NCBI GenBank assembly: GCA_018399015.1
Contig: CP073761.1
Location: 2,046,001 to 2,110,000, forward strand
Source of the DNA: Cyanobium sp. M30B3
Lineage (GTDB): Bacteria > Cyanobacteriota > Cyanobacteriia > PCC-6307 > Cyanobiaceae
Direction of reading: 5' to 3'
DNA length: 64,000 nucleotides
Each line of letters opens with the position of its first letter. Positions within the stretch are counted from its first letter, which is position 1. The notes below the pieces were generated by a model. That model saw only the letters and a list, made by a program, of their open reading frames with translations. It made no database searches and was not told the DNA's origin. The translations under genes and the position numbers were made by a program. Of this stretch, positions 34,719 to 44,956 are shown one piece after another.

Positions 34719-35570
34719 CTAAGGGGACTGCTTCGCGGGGCTTTCCACCAGGCAGGCCATGGCCCGCTGCTCCAGCCCCGCCATCGCCTCGGCCAGCTGG
34801 CGGGTGAAGGCCTGGGCGCCATCGCGACCCTCAGCCGCGATCCGCATCGGCTCGCCGATACACAGGGCGGCCCGGTCGCAGGGACGGGGGGAGGGATGGC
34901 TGTAGGCGATGCCCACGGGCAGCACCGGCACGCTCACGCCGCGGCCGGCGGCCAGGGCGGCCAGCCGGGCCAGCCCCTGCTGCAGGCGCAGGGGCTGGTC
35001 GTCCTCGCGGCGGATGCGGCCCTCAGGGAACACCACCAGCTGCTCGCCGAGCTCCAACAGCTCGATGGCATGGCGCAGGCTGGCCAGGCTGGGGCGCGCC
35101 TGGTTCACCGCAAAGCAGCCCAGCCGCCGCAGCAGCCAGCCCTGCATGCCCTTCATCTCGTCGATGGTGACCATGAAGCGGCAGTCCCGGCCGGTGACCC
35201 GGCGCCCGGCGGCATGGGGCACCAGCAGGGCATCCCAGCGGGCCTTGTGGGTGGGGGCCAGCAGCACCGGGCCGCACTGGGGCAGCCACTGCCGGCCCTC
35301 CACCCGGATGCTCCGGAACCAGAGGGGCAGGGCCAGATCCTGGGTGGCGACCATCGCCACCGGACCCAGCCAGGGACTCACCCGGCTGTCCACCCCGCCT
35401 GAACCGTTGCGGATCTCCAGGGCCAACGGCAGGGCAGGACGCAGGGGCGGGGGCTCGGGGTCCCGGTCAACAGCACTGATGCCCTCGGAGATCACGGTTG
35501 GGCCTTCGAATGGGCTGGTGGTGGCTGGCGCGGGCTGGGCAGCTGGGTTGGCCATCTCCGCCGTCAACAT
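34719..35570 (-). CDS. PlsC-type 1-acyl-glycerol-phosphate acyltransferase
   Basis: About 283 residues with a ~90-residue leader. The acyltransferase motifs are present: THKARWDALL (the HxxxxD catalytic pair), RLGCFAVNQARPS and VVFPEGRI. The family adds an acyl chain to lysophosphatidic acid or a related lipid. ATG 35555 is an alternative start. It is divergent from pdxJ. Confidence 0.85.
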   Translation of the reverse strand: MLTAEMANPAAQPAPATTSPFEGPTVISEGISAVDRDPEPPPLRPALPLALEIRNGSGGVDSRVSPWLGPVAMVATQDLALPLWFRSIRVEGRQWLPQCGPVLLAPTHKARWDALLVPHAAGRRVTGRDCRFMVTIDEMKGMQGWLLRRLGCFAVNQARPSLASLRHAIELLELGEQLVVFPEGRIRREDDQPLRLQQGLARLAALAAGRGVSVPVLPVGIAYSHPSPRPCDRAALCIGEPMRIAAEGRDGAQAFTRQLAEAMAGLEQRAMACLVESPAKQSP

Positions 35571-35681
35571 CCGGTGATCCAGGCATCTGGAAACTAGTCA
35601 GCCAGCCAGGGGCCGCGGTCCGGGATTGGGCAGTTGCCCGGCCGGCGCGGTCCATAGGATCCAGGTTTGAGCCCTGGAGCG

Positions 35682-36431
35682 ATGGCCAGCCTCGGCGTCA
35701 ACATCGACCACATCGCCAATGTGCGCCAGGCCCGCCGCACGGTGGAGCCCGACCCGGTCACCTACGCCCTGCTGGCCGAACTGGGCGGCGCCGACGGCAT
35801 CACCGTGCACCTGCGCGAGGACCGGCGCCACATCCAGGACCGCGACGTGGAGCTGCTGCGGGCCACCGTGCGCAGCCGCCTCAACCTGGAGATGGCCGCC
35901 ACCGCGGAGATGGAGGCGATCGCCCTGCGGATCAAACCGGACATGGTGACCCTGGTGCCCGAGAAGCGCCAGGAGGTGACCACCGAGGGCGGGCTGGATG
36001 TGGCCGGCCAGCGCGAGCCCCTGCAGCGGCTGGTGGGCCGGTTGCAGGGCGCCGGCATCGCCGTGAGCCTGTTCGTGGATGCCGAGGCCGCCCAGCTGGA
36101 GGCCAGCGCCGCCAGCGGCGCCCGCTGGGTGGAGCTGCACACCGGCACCTACGCCGAGGCCGGCTGGGCCGAGCAGCCGCGGGAGCTGGCCCGGCTGAGC
36201 GAGGGCAGCTTCATCGCCCGCAGCCTGGGCCTGCGCGTGAACGCCGGCCACGGCCTCACCTATCAGAACGTGGAGCCGGTGGCGGCGATCGAGGGGATGG
36301 AGGAGCTGAACATCGGCCACACGATCGTGGCCCGGGCCCTGGCGGTGGGACTGGAGCAGGCGGTGCGGGAGATGAAGGCCCTGGTTCAGAATCCACGCCG
36401 CGATCCCCTGTTCGGCAGCACCCGCCCATGA
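35682..36431 (+). CDS. pdxJ: Pyridoxine 5'-phosphate synthase
   Basis: A 249-residue Pdx[56 protein letters not shown] and [13 protein letters not shown] are all family blocks. It condenses 1-deoxyxylulose 5-phosphate with aminoacetone phosphate to form pyridoxine phosphate. ATG 35682 matches the family N-terminus. It overlaps ycf54 by ATGA. Confidence 0.96.
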   Translation: MASLGVNIDHIANVRQARRTVEPDPVTYALLAELGGADGITVHLREDRRHIQDRDVELLRATVRSRLNLEMAATAEMEAIALRIKPDMVTLVPEKRQEVTTEGGLDVAGQREPLQRLVGRLQGAGIAVSLFVDAEAAQLEASAASGARWVELHTGTYAEAGWAEQPRELARLSEGSFIARSLGLRVNAGHGLTYQNVEPVAAIEGMEELNIGHTIVARALAVGLEQAVREMKALVQNPRRDPLFGSTRP

Positions 36432-36748
36432 CCACCTACCACTTCGTGGCCGCCAGCGAGCGCTTCCTCTGTGAGGAGGAGCCCCTTGAGGAGGTGCTGC
36501 GCGAGCGCGTGCGCAACTACGGCGAAACCGGCAAGGCCATCGATTTCTGGCTGGTGCGCAGGCCCGCCTTCCTGGAGACGCCGGAGCTGGCAGGCCAGAT
36601 GGCGGCAGTGCCGCGGCCGGCGGCGGCGGTGATCTCCACCGATGAGAAGTTCATCACCTTCCTCAAGCTGCGGCTGGAATTCGTGCTGCAGGGTCAGTTC
36701 GACGCCCCCGGCGGCAGCATCGGCGATCCCCTGGCCAGCGTCGCCTGA
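36428..36748 (+). CDS. ycf54: Ycf54, subunit/assembly factor of Mg-protoporphyrin ester cyclase
   Basis: A 106-residue DUF2488/Ycf54 protein: [57 protein letters not shown] and [16 protein letters not shown]. It is needed for the aerobic ring-E cyclase step in chlorophyll synthesis together with AcsF. Its presence marks the genome as cyanobacterial. Confidence 0.95.
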   Translation: MTTYHFVAASERFLCEEEPLEEVLRERVRNYGETGKAIDFWLVRRPAFLETPELAGQMAAVPRPAAAVISTDEKFITFLKLRLEFVLQGQFDAPGGSIGDPLASVA

Positions 36749-36758
36749 GAACGCCGGT

Positions 36759-36800
36759 CCAGCTCAGAGCCGGGCCAGCTCAGAGCCGGGCCAGCTCAGA
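36759..36800 (+). repeat. Tandem 16-bp repeat, 2.6 units
   Basis: The unit ccagctcagagccggg occurs at 36759-36774 and 36775-36790, with a partial copy to 36800. It sits between ycf54 and the end of the convergent gene and reaches that gene's stop codon. Confidence 0.85.
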
Positions 36801-37128
36801 ACAGTCCCAGAAACCTGCGACGCCCGCCCGCCTCGCTGCCGGCCGGCTTCCCCTGGCCGCCGTCCTGCTGGTAGCGGGGCTTGTTGTCGCCGATGGTGAG
36901 CACGGCCTCCTTGTTCTTCCACCACACCCAGTCGCGGATCGGTGGGGTGTTGGCCAACTGCTCGCGGGTGAGCCCCAGGCCGAGCTTGGCGGAGGCATCC
37001 AGCAGCACATCGAGCATCTCCTCACCGTTGCTGCAGCGGGCCAGGGCCTCATTGGTGCGCTTGGCGCCGTTGAGGGCCTTCACCAGGGCATTCACCCGCT
37101 GCGTCACCGGCAGGTTCTTCAACTCCAC
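36796..37128 (-). CDS. Conserved hypothetical protein, Nif11-like features
   Basis: About 110 residues: ELKNLPVTQRVNALVKALNG, LARCSNGEEMLDVLLDASAK, LGLGLTREQLANTPPIRDWV. The second part resembles the end of Nif11-like leader domains, but there is no double-Gly leader cleavage site. Start unclear: GTG 37128 has a GGGG 8 bases upstream; GTG 37134 and ATG 37191/37194 are alternatives. Conserved in related picocyanobacteria as far as I recognise it; function unknown. Confidence 0.65.
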   Translation of the reverse strand: MELKNLPVTQRVNALVKALNGAKRTNEALARCSNGEEMLDVLLDASAKLGLGLTREQLANTPPIRDWVWWKNKEAVLTIGDNKPRYQQDGGQGKPAGSEAGGRRRFLGLF

Positions 37129-37224
37129 GGGCACCCCGCCCACACGCCGGCCCGACCGTACCAACGGCGGGGGAGGTGACAAGCGACACATCAAGGGTCA
37201 GACTGAAGCCATCGCGCCAGTCCG

Positions 37225-37890
37225 ATGACGTCCCCAATCCGTCCCGCCCGTCACTGGGTCATCGGGGACGTTCACGGATGCGCGGAGGCCCTGCGGCGCC
37301 TGCTGCGGCTGTTGCCCGCGGAAGATCGGCTGATCTTCAACGGCGACGTGATCAACCGTGGGCCCCAGATCCTCGAAGCCATGGACCTGGTGTGGAGCCA
37401 GGTGCGCAGCGGCCGGGCTGTGTGGCTGCGGGGCAACCACGAGGCGGACCTGGTGGACGCCCTCAACCGCGACGACCGCGACACCCAGCGGGCCCTGGCC
37501 GGCTGCGACACCTACCGCCAGCTGGGCGACCGCACCTGCCGGCGCTGGCAGCAGCGCCTGGACAACCTGCCCAGCCTCTATCCGGGCCGGGGCTGGATCG
37601 CCACCCACGCCGGCCTCGACCCCCACTCCTGGCAACCCGACCTGCGCATCCGCAAGCCCTTCTGGCAGGCCTATGACGGCCGCTTCGGCGAGGTGGTGGT
37701 GGCCCACACCCCGGGCCACAGGGTGCGGCGCCAGGGCTGGATCGTGCTGATCGACACCGGCGCCTGCTACGGCGGCGAGCTGAGTGCCTACTGCCCGGAA
37801 ACGGGCGCGATCGTGCAGGTGCCGGGAGCACGCCAGCCGTTGGCGGCGGCGGCGGCCCAGCGCCAGGCCCTGGCGGCCAGCCTGCACTGA
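37225..37890 (+). CDS. PP2A-like metallophosphoesterase
   Basis: A 221-residue calcineurin-type phosphatase: HWVIGDVHGCAEAL (GDxHG), IFNGDVINRGPQ (GDxxxRG), WLRGNHEADLV (GNHE), THAGLDP and AHTPGH bind two metals. Likely a Ser/Thr protein phosphatase or diadenosine tetraphosphatase of the ApaH-like group. It stands 15 bases before recC. Confidence 0.9.
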   Translation: MTSPIRPARHWVIGDVHGCAEALRRLLRLLPAEDRLIFNGDVINRGPQILEAMDLVWSQVRSGRAVWLRGNHEADLVDALNRDDRDTQRALAGCDTYRQLGDRTCRRWQQRLDNLPSLYPGRGWIATHAGLDPHSWQPDLRIRKPFWQAYDGRFGEVVVAHTPGHRVRRQGWIVLIDTGACYGGELSAYCPETGAIVQVPGARQPLAAAAAQRQALAASLH

Positions 37891-37905
37891 CCCAGGGCCC
37901 GGCCC

Positions 37906-40900
37906 TTGCTCACGGTCTTCCGCAGCAACCGCATCGAGGTCCTGGCGGAGCTGCTGGCCACCCAGCTGCGCCTCAACCCCCCGGGGGTGTGCGAGCAGGT
38001 GCAGGTGGTGGTGAACACCTGGCCCACCAGCCGCTGGCTGGGGGAGCAGATCGCCCTGGGGCTCAGCGATCCAGCCGATCCACCCGGCGGCGGCATCGCC
38101 GCCAACCTGCGCTTTCCCTTCCCGGCCAGCCGCCTGCGCGCTCTGGTGGACGAGCTGCTGGCAGGCGAGGCTGAGGTCACCCCAACTGCGGCCGGCGCCG
38201 ACCCCTGGCGCGCCCAGAACCTGGTGTGGGCGGTGCTCGAGCTGCTGCCCGAACTGCTGGCGGCACCGGAGGCCGCACCACTGCGGCAGTGGCTGGAGCG
38301 GCGCGGCGCCGATCGCCGCAGGCTGGATGCGCCGCTGTGGCAGCTGGGGCGGGCCATTGCCGACGCCCTCGACGACTACGGCCTCTACCGCCCCGCCATG
38401 CTCGAGGCCTGGCTGCAGGGACGCGACCTCGACGCAGCGGGCCAACCCCTGGTCGAGGCCCTGCGCTGGCAGCCCCAGCTGCTGCGGGCGCTGGCCAAGC
38501 GGCTGGAGCGGCAGCCGTTCGGCCTGCGGGCCCGGGCCGCGATCGCCCAGCTGCAGCAGGGCCTTCCCCTCAACGCCGCCGCGCCAACCCCGGGCCAGCC
38601 CCTGCGCCTGTTCGGTCTCAGCAGCCTGGCGCCGGTGCAGGTGGAGCTGCTGCACGCCCTGTCGGCGCGGATGGCGGTGGAGCTCTACCTGCTCACCCCC
38701 TGCCGCGACCTCTGGCAGCGCCACGACGCCAGGGCCGGTGAACCCCTGGGCAGCGACTGGCTGCTGGAGGTGCCAGGGCTGGAGGCCCGCTTCGGGCGGC
38801 TGGGGGCCGAGTTCCAGCAGCTGCTGGAGGCCAGCGGCGGCACCCAGCCGGACCCCGAGGCCTTCTTCCTGCCGGCCAGTGCCGCCCGAGGGCGGGCGCC
38901 GACGCTGCTGGAGCAGCTGCAGGAGCGGCTGGCCACGGGCGACACCGACCAGCCCCTGCGGCGCGCGCCCACCGACACCTCCCTGGAGTTCCACGCCTGC
39001 CCGGGCCGGCTGCGCCAGCTGCAGATCGTGCGCGACCGGATCCTGCAGCTGCTGGCCGCCGATCCGGAGCTCGAACCGCGCGACATCCTGGTGATGACGC
39101 CCCAGGTGGAGGCGTTCGCGCCGCTGGTGGGGGCCGTGTTCGGCGACCGCGAAGCCACCGGCGTGGCGCTGCCCTGGCGCCTCACCGACCGCAGCCAGCA
39201 GAGCGAGGCCGGCATCAGCCAGGGCCTGCTGGCCCTGCTGCAGCTGGCCGGGAATCGGCTCACGGCCACGGCCCTGGAGGCCCTGCTCGGCTGCGCACCC
39301 CTGCTGATCCACCAGGGCATCGACCCGGCCGAGGCCGGCGAGATCACGGCGCTGCTGCAGCGCAGCGGCTTCCGTTGGGGCCTCGATGGCCGCGCCCGCG
39401 ACGGCGATCCGCGCCACAGCCTCAGCTGGGCGATCGATCGGCTGGTGCTCGGCCTGGTGCTGCCCGAGACGCCGGGGCTGGCGCCGGCCGACACGGCGCC
39501 ACTGGCGATGGCCGGCAGCCTGGAGCAGCAGGGGCGCTGGCTGGCGCTGCTGCGGCAGCTGCGCCAGAGCCTGGCCTGGCTGGGGCAGGCCCGCAGCGTG
39601 GCCGACTGGGTGCTCGGCCTGCGTGAGCAGCTGGCGGCCCTGTTCGGCGATGGCGGCGAGCGGGCCTGGGAACTGCAGGGTCTGCAAGCGGTGCTCTCCG
39701 ACTGGAACGCCGTCGCCGGAAGCAGCCCGCTGCTGCTGGAGGCGCCGGTGGTGGCCGAGGTGCTGGCGGAGCGGCTGAGCGAGGGCAGCGGCCGCTTCGG
39801 CCACCGCTCCGGCGCCCTCACGATCAGCGCCCTCGAGCCGATGCGCGCCATCCCCCACAAGGTGGTGGTGCTGATGGGCCTCGATGCCGGGGCCTTTCCG
39901 CGCCAGCGCCAGCGCCCGGGCTTCCACCTGCTGGAGCAGATGCGCCGCCTCGGCGATCCGAGCAGCGCCGACCAGGACCGCTACGTGCTGCTCGAGAGCC
40001 TGCTCTCAGCCCGGGCACACCTGCTGATCAGCTGGAGCAACCGCGACGAGCGCACCGGCGAGGCGCAGGAGCCGGCAGCGCCGGTGCGCCAGTGGCTCGA
40101 CCTGCTCGCCCAGCAGCTGCAGGGCCAGGGCCCGCTGCCCCTGCGCGAGCACGCCGCCAGTCCGCTGGAGCGGCGCAACTTCCTGCCCGAGCCCCCCTGG
40201 CCCCCCGCCAGCTGCGATCGGCGCCTGCTCATGGCCCGCCGCCAGCTCGAGCAGGCCCCCGATGCGGCCGTGCAGGGGCTGGCCTGGCGGGAACCGGGCG
40301 GCCCTTCCGGTGAAGGTGCTGGTGCTGCCCATCCGCCCGGAGAGCCGGAGCTACCCATCACCCCCAGCGAAACCTGGGTTCACCTGCGGGCCTGGATCGA
40401 GGCCCCCCAGGCCCGCTGGCTGGAGGAGCTGGGGCTGCGGCCACGGGAGTGGGATGAGCCGGTGCGCGATCTGGAGGATCTGCAGCTCGATGAGCGCCGC
40501 CGCGCCGCCCTGCTGCGGGGCCAGCTCGATGGCGACGGCCTGCCGCCGCCGCAGCTCGATCCCGACTGGGCCACGCTCGAGCGCGGCCGCGGCGTGCTGC
40601 CGCCCCTGGCCGCCGGCGCCCTGGAGGTGGAGCAGCTGCGCCAGCGCTGGCAGTCGCTGCAGGCGTGTCTGGAGCGGCTGGGGGAGGCCCGCCAGGAGCC
40701 GGCCAGCTGGCAGGGGCTGGAGGCGGTGCTGCCCTGGCGGGGCCGGCAGCTGGTGCTCGCCCACACCGGCAAACCCCGCTGCCGCCAGCGGCTGCGGCTG
40801 TGGATTGAGCTGTTGCTGGCCGCCGCCGCCGGCCAGGCCCCAGCCGGCGGCGCCCTGGTGGGGCGCGACCAGCAGCGCTTCCGCCTGCTGGAGCAGTTCA

Positions 40901-41235
40901 AGCCGCCACCGCCCAGCCGCGCCGCCGAGCTGCTCGAGCAGCTGGGCCAGTGGCGCGAGCAGCACCGCCGCACCTGCTGGCCCCTGCCGCCGGAGACGGG
41001 CTGGGCCTACGCCGCAGCCGAAACCACCAAACCCGGCGAAGGCCGAGGGCAAAGCAAGGCGAAGGAGGCCTGGGAGGGGGGCTTCCAGGGCCGAGGCGAG
41101 CGCCACGACGCCATCCAGGCCCTCTGCTTCGGCAGCGATCAGCCGCTGGCCGAGCTGCTCACCCCGCCGGTGCAGCAGCTGGCCCTGGCGCTGCACGGCC
41201 CGCTGCTGGAGCTCAGGCAGGAGCTGAAGGGATGA
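37906..41235 (+). CDS. recC: RecC subunit of exonuclease V
   Basis: About 1109 residues from TTG 37906, beginning LTVFRSNRIEVLAELLATQL as RecC proteins do. Later blocks include VNTWPTSRWLGEQIALGLSD, PRDILVMTPQVEAFAPLVGA-like text (LEPRDILVMTPQVEAFAPLV) and KVVVLMGLDAGAFPRQRQRP. It recognises Chi-like sites and splits the duplex within RecBCD. It overlaps recB by ATGA. Confidence 0.93.
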   Translation: MLTVFRSNRIEVLAELLATQLRLNPPGVCEQVQVVVNTWPTSRWLGEQIALGLSDPADPPGGGIAANLRFPFPASRLRALVDELLAGEAEVTPTAAGADPWRAQNLVWAVLELLPELLAAPEAAPLRQWLERRGADRRRLDAPLWQLGRAIADALDDYGLYRPAMLEAWLQGRDLDAAGQPLVEALRWQPQLLRALAKRLERQPFGLRARAAIAQLQQGLPLNAAAPTPGQPLRLFGLSSLAPVQVELLHALSARMAVELYLLTPCRDLWQRHDARAGEPLGSDWLLEVPGLEARFGRLGAEFQQLLEASGGTQPDPEAFFLPASAARGRAPTLLEQLQERLATGDTDQPLRRAPTDTSLEFHACPGRLRQLQIVRDRILQLLAADPELEPRDILVMTPQVEAFAPLVGAVFGDREATGVALPWRLTDRSQQSEAGISQGLLALLQLAGNRLTATALEALLGCAPLLIHQGIDPAEAGEITALLQRSGFRWGLDGRARDGDPRHSLSWAIDRLVLGLVLPETPGLAPADTAPLAMAGSLEQQGRWLALLRQLRQSLAWLGQARSVADWVLGLREQLAALFGDGGERAWELQGLQAVLSDWNAVAGSSPLLLEAPVVAEVLAERLSEGSGRFGHRSGALTISALEPMRAIPHKVVVLMGLDAGAFPRQRQRPGFHLLEQMRRLGDPSSADQDRYVLLESLLSARAHLLISWSNRDERTGEAQEPAAPVRQWLDLLAQQLQGQGPLPLREHAASPLERRNFLPEPPWPPASCDRRLLMARRQLEQAPDAAVQGLAWREPGGPSGEGAGAAHPPGEPELPITPSETWVHLRAWIEAPQARWLEELGLRPREWDEPVRDLEDLQLDERRRAALLRGQLDGDGLPPPQLDPDWATLERGRGVLPPLAAGALEVEQLRQRWQSLQACLERLGEARQEPASWQGLEAVLPWRGRQLVLAHTGKPRCRQRLRLWIELLLAAAAGQAPAGGALVGRDQQRFRLLEQFKPPPPSRAAELLEQLGQWREQHRRTCWPLPPETGWAYAAAETTKPGEGRGQSKAKEAWEGGFQGRGERHDAIQALCFGSDQPLAELLTPPVQQLALALHGPLLELRQELKG

Positions 41236-44200
41236 CGCTGCCGCCCTTCGAGCCCAATGCCATGCCACTCAGCCCCGGCATCCGGCTGCTGGAGGCCAGC
41301 GCCGGCACGGGCAAGACCTTCGCCCTGGCCCATCTGGTGCTGCGCCTGGTGAGCGAGGGGGCGCGGCCGCTGGCGATCGAGCAGCTGCTGGTGGTGACCT
41401 TCACCGATGCCGCGGCCGCCGAGCTGCGCGACCGCATCGCCCGGCGGCTGCAGCAGGCCCTGGCCCAGCTCGAGGCCGCCGGGCCCACCGACACTGGCGA
41501 CGACCCTGGCGACAACCCTGCCGCCGGCCCTGGCGATCCTGCCGATCCCGCGCCACCGGCGGAGCTGGATCAGCCCCTGGCCGACTGGCTGGCGGCCCAG
41601 GGGCCCGATGCCTCGCCGCTGCTGCGCGGCCGGCTGCTGCTGGCCCTGGAGCAGCTGGATCGGGCCGACATCACCACCATCCACGGCTTCTGCCGCCGCA
41701 CCCTGCAGCGCCAGGCCCTGGAGGCCGGGCTGGGGCCGGCGGTGGCGCTGGAAAACGGCGCCGCCGAGCGCCGCGGCCAGATCGTGCACGACTACTGGCA
41801 GCAGCAGGTGCTGCCCCTGCCCCCCGAACACCTGGCCGGACTGCTCAGCCGCGGCATCGAGCCCGAGCGGCTGGCCAACGTGCTGCAGAGCCTCGATGGC
41901 GATCCCGCCCTGGAGCTCGATCCGCTGCCGGAGGGCATTGCCCTGGACGCACCGCTGGCCGAGCAGCTGCAGGCCCGCTGGCTGGACCACTGGCGACGGT
42001 TTGAACAGCTCTGGCATCGCGATGCCGAGGAACTGGAGCACAACCTGGCCGCCAGTGCCGGTGTCGCCAAGGAGAACGGCAACAGCTACAAGCCCTTCCG
42101 GCTCAAGCCCAAACACGACAAGCTCGATGCCGTGAATGGCTGGCTGGCTGGCCTGGAGGATGCGCCCAGCTACGCGGAGCTGCTGGAGCGCAAGGAGCTG
42201 CGCGACTACTTCCACCCCGGCCCCGTGCAGAAGCTGGAGAGCGCCGCCCACCGCGACGACGCCCGCCTGCCCCAGGCCGAGCTGCTGGAGGCGATCGCCG
42301 ATCTGGTGGATGGGCCGGCGGAGCTGGTGCTGCTGCACTTCGCCCACTGGGGCCGGGCCGAACTGGCGCGCCGGCGCGAGCACAGCGGCGAGATGGGCTA
42401 CGGCCAGCTGCTCGAGCAGCTCGACCCCGGCGAGCAGGCCGACACCCCCCTGCTGCGCGCCGTGGCCGGGCGCTACCGCGCCGCCCTGATCGATGAGTTC
42501 CAGGACACCGACCCGATCCAGTGGCGGATCCTGCAGGGGCCTTCGGCGGCGAGCCGCCCCGCCACCTGCTGGTGATGGTGGGCGACCCCAAGCAGGCGAT
42601 CTACCGCTTCCGCGGCGGCGAGCTGGCCACCTACCGCCAGGCCGCCGGGCAGGCCGAGGCCCGCTACGGGCTGGTGGAGAACCGCCGCTCCAGCGCCGGC
42701 CTGATCGACGGGCTCAACGCCCTGATGCGGCCAGGTCTGGTGGGCTCAGAGCTGGAGGTGCCCGAGGTGCTCTGCCGCGCCCGCGGCGAGCAGCTCACCC
42801 TGGCTGCCGATGAGGCGCCGCTGCAGCTGCTGGCACTGGAGCCGGCCCAGCTGGAGAGCCAGGTGGCGGCCTTCTGCCAGGGCCTGCTGGAGCGCCAGCT
42901 GCAGCTGGTGAAGGGCGAGAGCCGGCGGCCACTGGAGCCGGGCGACCTCTGCCTGCTGGTGAACACCCACCGCGAGGCCGAGGCCCTGCGGGTGGCCCTA
43001 GAGCGCCGCGGCCTGCCCAGCCGGCTGGTGAACCAGGGGGATGTGTTCGCCAGTGAGGGGGCCCTGGCCCTGCAGCGGCTGCTCGATGCCCTCGCAGCAG
43101 CGGGCGATCCGGGCCGGCTGCGGCTGCTGGCCGCCTCCAGCCTGCTGGGCTGGAGCGCCGAGCGGATCCGCGGCGCCCCGCCCGAGGCCTGGGACCAGCT
43201 GGCCGACAGCCTCGCCCGCCTGGCGGAACGGCTGCCGCAGCAGGGGCTCACGGCGGTGGTGGGCCAGCTGCTGGGGAGCGAGGCCCTGGCCCGGCTGGCC
43301 CTGCGCGGCCGGGCCCTGGCCGATCTGCAGCAGGCGGCCGAGCTGGTGCAGGAGCAGATGCACCGCCAGGGGCTGAACACGGCCGCCACGGCCGACTGGC
43401 TGCGCAACCTGCGCCTGCAGGAGGAGCGCGACGTGCCCGATGCCCACCGCTGCCGCAGCGATGCCGCCGAGTCGGCGATCGCCGTGGTCACCATCCACCG
43501 CAGCAAGGGCCTGGAGTATCCGGTGGTGCTCTGCCCCAGCCTCTGGAGCGGCGAGCGCACCACCCGCGGCGGCAGCAGCACGGTGGGGCGCCGCTGGCGA
43601 CCACCGGGCAGCCGGCGGCCGCGCTTCGATCTGCACCTCAACCCCCACTGGGGCACCGGCCGCGAGGCCGCGCTGCAGCACGCCGAAGCCGAACGGCAGG
43701 AGGCCGAACGCAAGGCCTACGTGGCCTGCACCCGGGCCCGCCAGCTGCTGGTGCTGGGCTGGCCCGGGGCTGCTGAGGCCGGGACGGGCAACCCCCTCAG
43801 CCCCTGGCTGGTGGACCAGGCAACGGCGAACGGTGTGCGGGAGCTGCCGCTGCAGCGCGTGGATCCCACCACCCACCCGCCCGCGCGGCAGCGCTGGCGT
43901 CCGGGCCCACCCCGCGGCGCCCTGGAGCTGGGGCCCACCCCGGCCCGCAGCCTCGACACCCTCTGGGGCCGTGCCAGCTATTCCGCCTGGACCCACGGCG
44001 CAGCGGCCCTGCCGCCGGCGGCGCGCGACGAGGGCCGCGACAGCGACGCCCTCAGCCGCGACGGCGATGACGGCGGTGATGAGGCCGGTCATGACGCAGG
44101 TGGCGGCACTGTTCCGGCGTCGGCCTCCTGGCCGGTGCTCGGCCCCCTGGCCCAGTTCCCCCGCGGCGCCGCACCCGGCGATGCGCTGCACCGCATGCTC

Positions 44201-44956
44201 GAGCAGATCCCCTACCCCGCCCTGGCCGCTGGCGTGCTGGAGCCGGCGCGGGCCGTGGTGCTGCGCGAGCTCGACCGGGCCGGCCTGGCGGCCGATCTGG
44301 CCGACAGCGTGCTCACGGCGTTGCGGCAGCTGGTGCTCACCCCCCTTGGCGGCCCCCTGGGCCCCCTGCGCCTGGCCGACCTGGAGCCGGGCGGCTGGCT
44401 CAATGAGATGGCCTTCGACCTGCCGCTGGCCACCGGCCGCGAGCGGCTGGTGCGCAGCAGCGGCCTGGCGGAGGTGTTCCGCCGCCACGACGGCGGCCGC
44501 TTCGGCAGCGGCTACGGCCGCCAGCTGCAGGGGCTGGGCGTGGCCAGCCGCGGCTTTCTCACCGGCTCGATCGATCTGGTGTTCCGCTGCGGCGAGCGCT
44601 GGTGGGTGGCCGACTGGAAGAGCAACTTCCTCGGCCAGCGCGATGGCAGCGGCAGCGTGCTCCGCTGCGGCCCCAACGACTACTCCGCCGCGGCGATGGA
44701 GCAGCTGATGGCGTCCAACCACTACCCGCTGCAGGCCCACCTCTATCTGGTGGCCCTGCACCGCTACCTGCGCTGGCGCCTGCCCAGCTATGCGCCCGAC
44801 CAGCATCTGGGCGGCTATGCCTACGTGTTCCTGCGCGGGGTGCCCGGGCCGATGCAGGTCGAACCCGGCGGCGAGGTGCCCGGCGTGCTGGTGGAGCGGC
44901 CGCCGCTGGCGCGGCTGCTGGCGCTCGATGCCCTGCTGCGGGAGGGCCAGCCATGA
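41232..44956 (+). CDS. recB: RecB helicase-nuclease subunit, interrupted at a G run
   Basis: About 1240 codons in two frames. First part (41232 on): LEASAGTGKTFALAHLVLRL (Walker A), VVTFTDAAAAELRDRIARRL, HGFCRRTLQRQ, and LIDEFQDTDPIQWRIL (Walker B). At 42536-42539 a run of four G should be five; without the fifth the frame stops at 42575. The second frame resumes with FGGEPPRHLLVMVGDPKQAI and runs to 44956, with VTIHRSKGLEYPVVLCPSLW and the nuclease VADWKSNFL. RecB is the 3'-5' helicase and the nuclease. Either a miscounted homopolymer or a real recB mutation. Confidence 0.92.

Noticed and set aside
37198-39927. A 909-codon minus-strand open frame across the phosphoesterase and recC
   Set aside because: It is antisense to well-supported genes, has Gln/Gly/His-rich composition typical of shadow frames in GC-rich DNA, and shows no motif.
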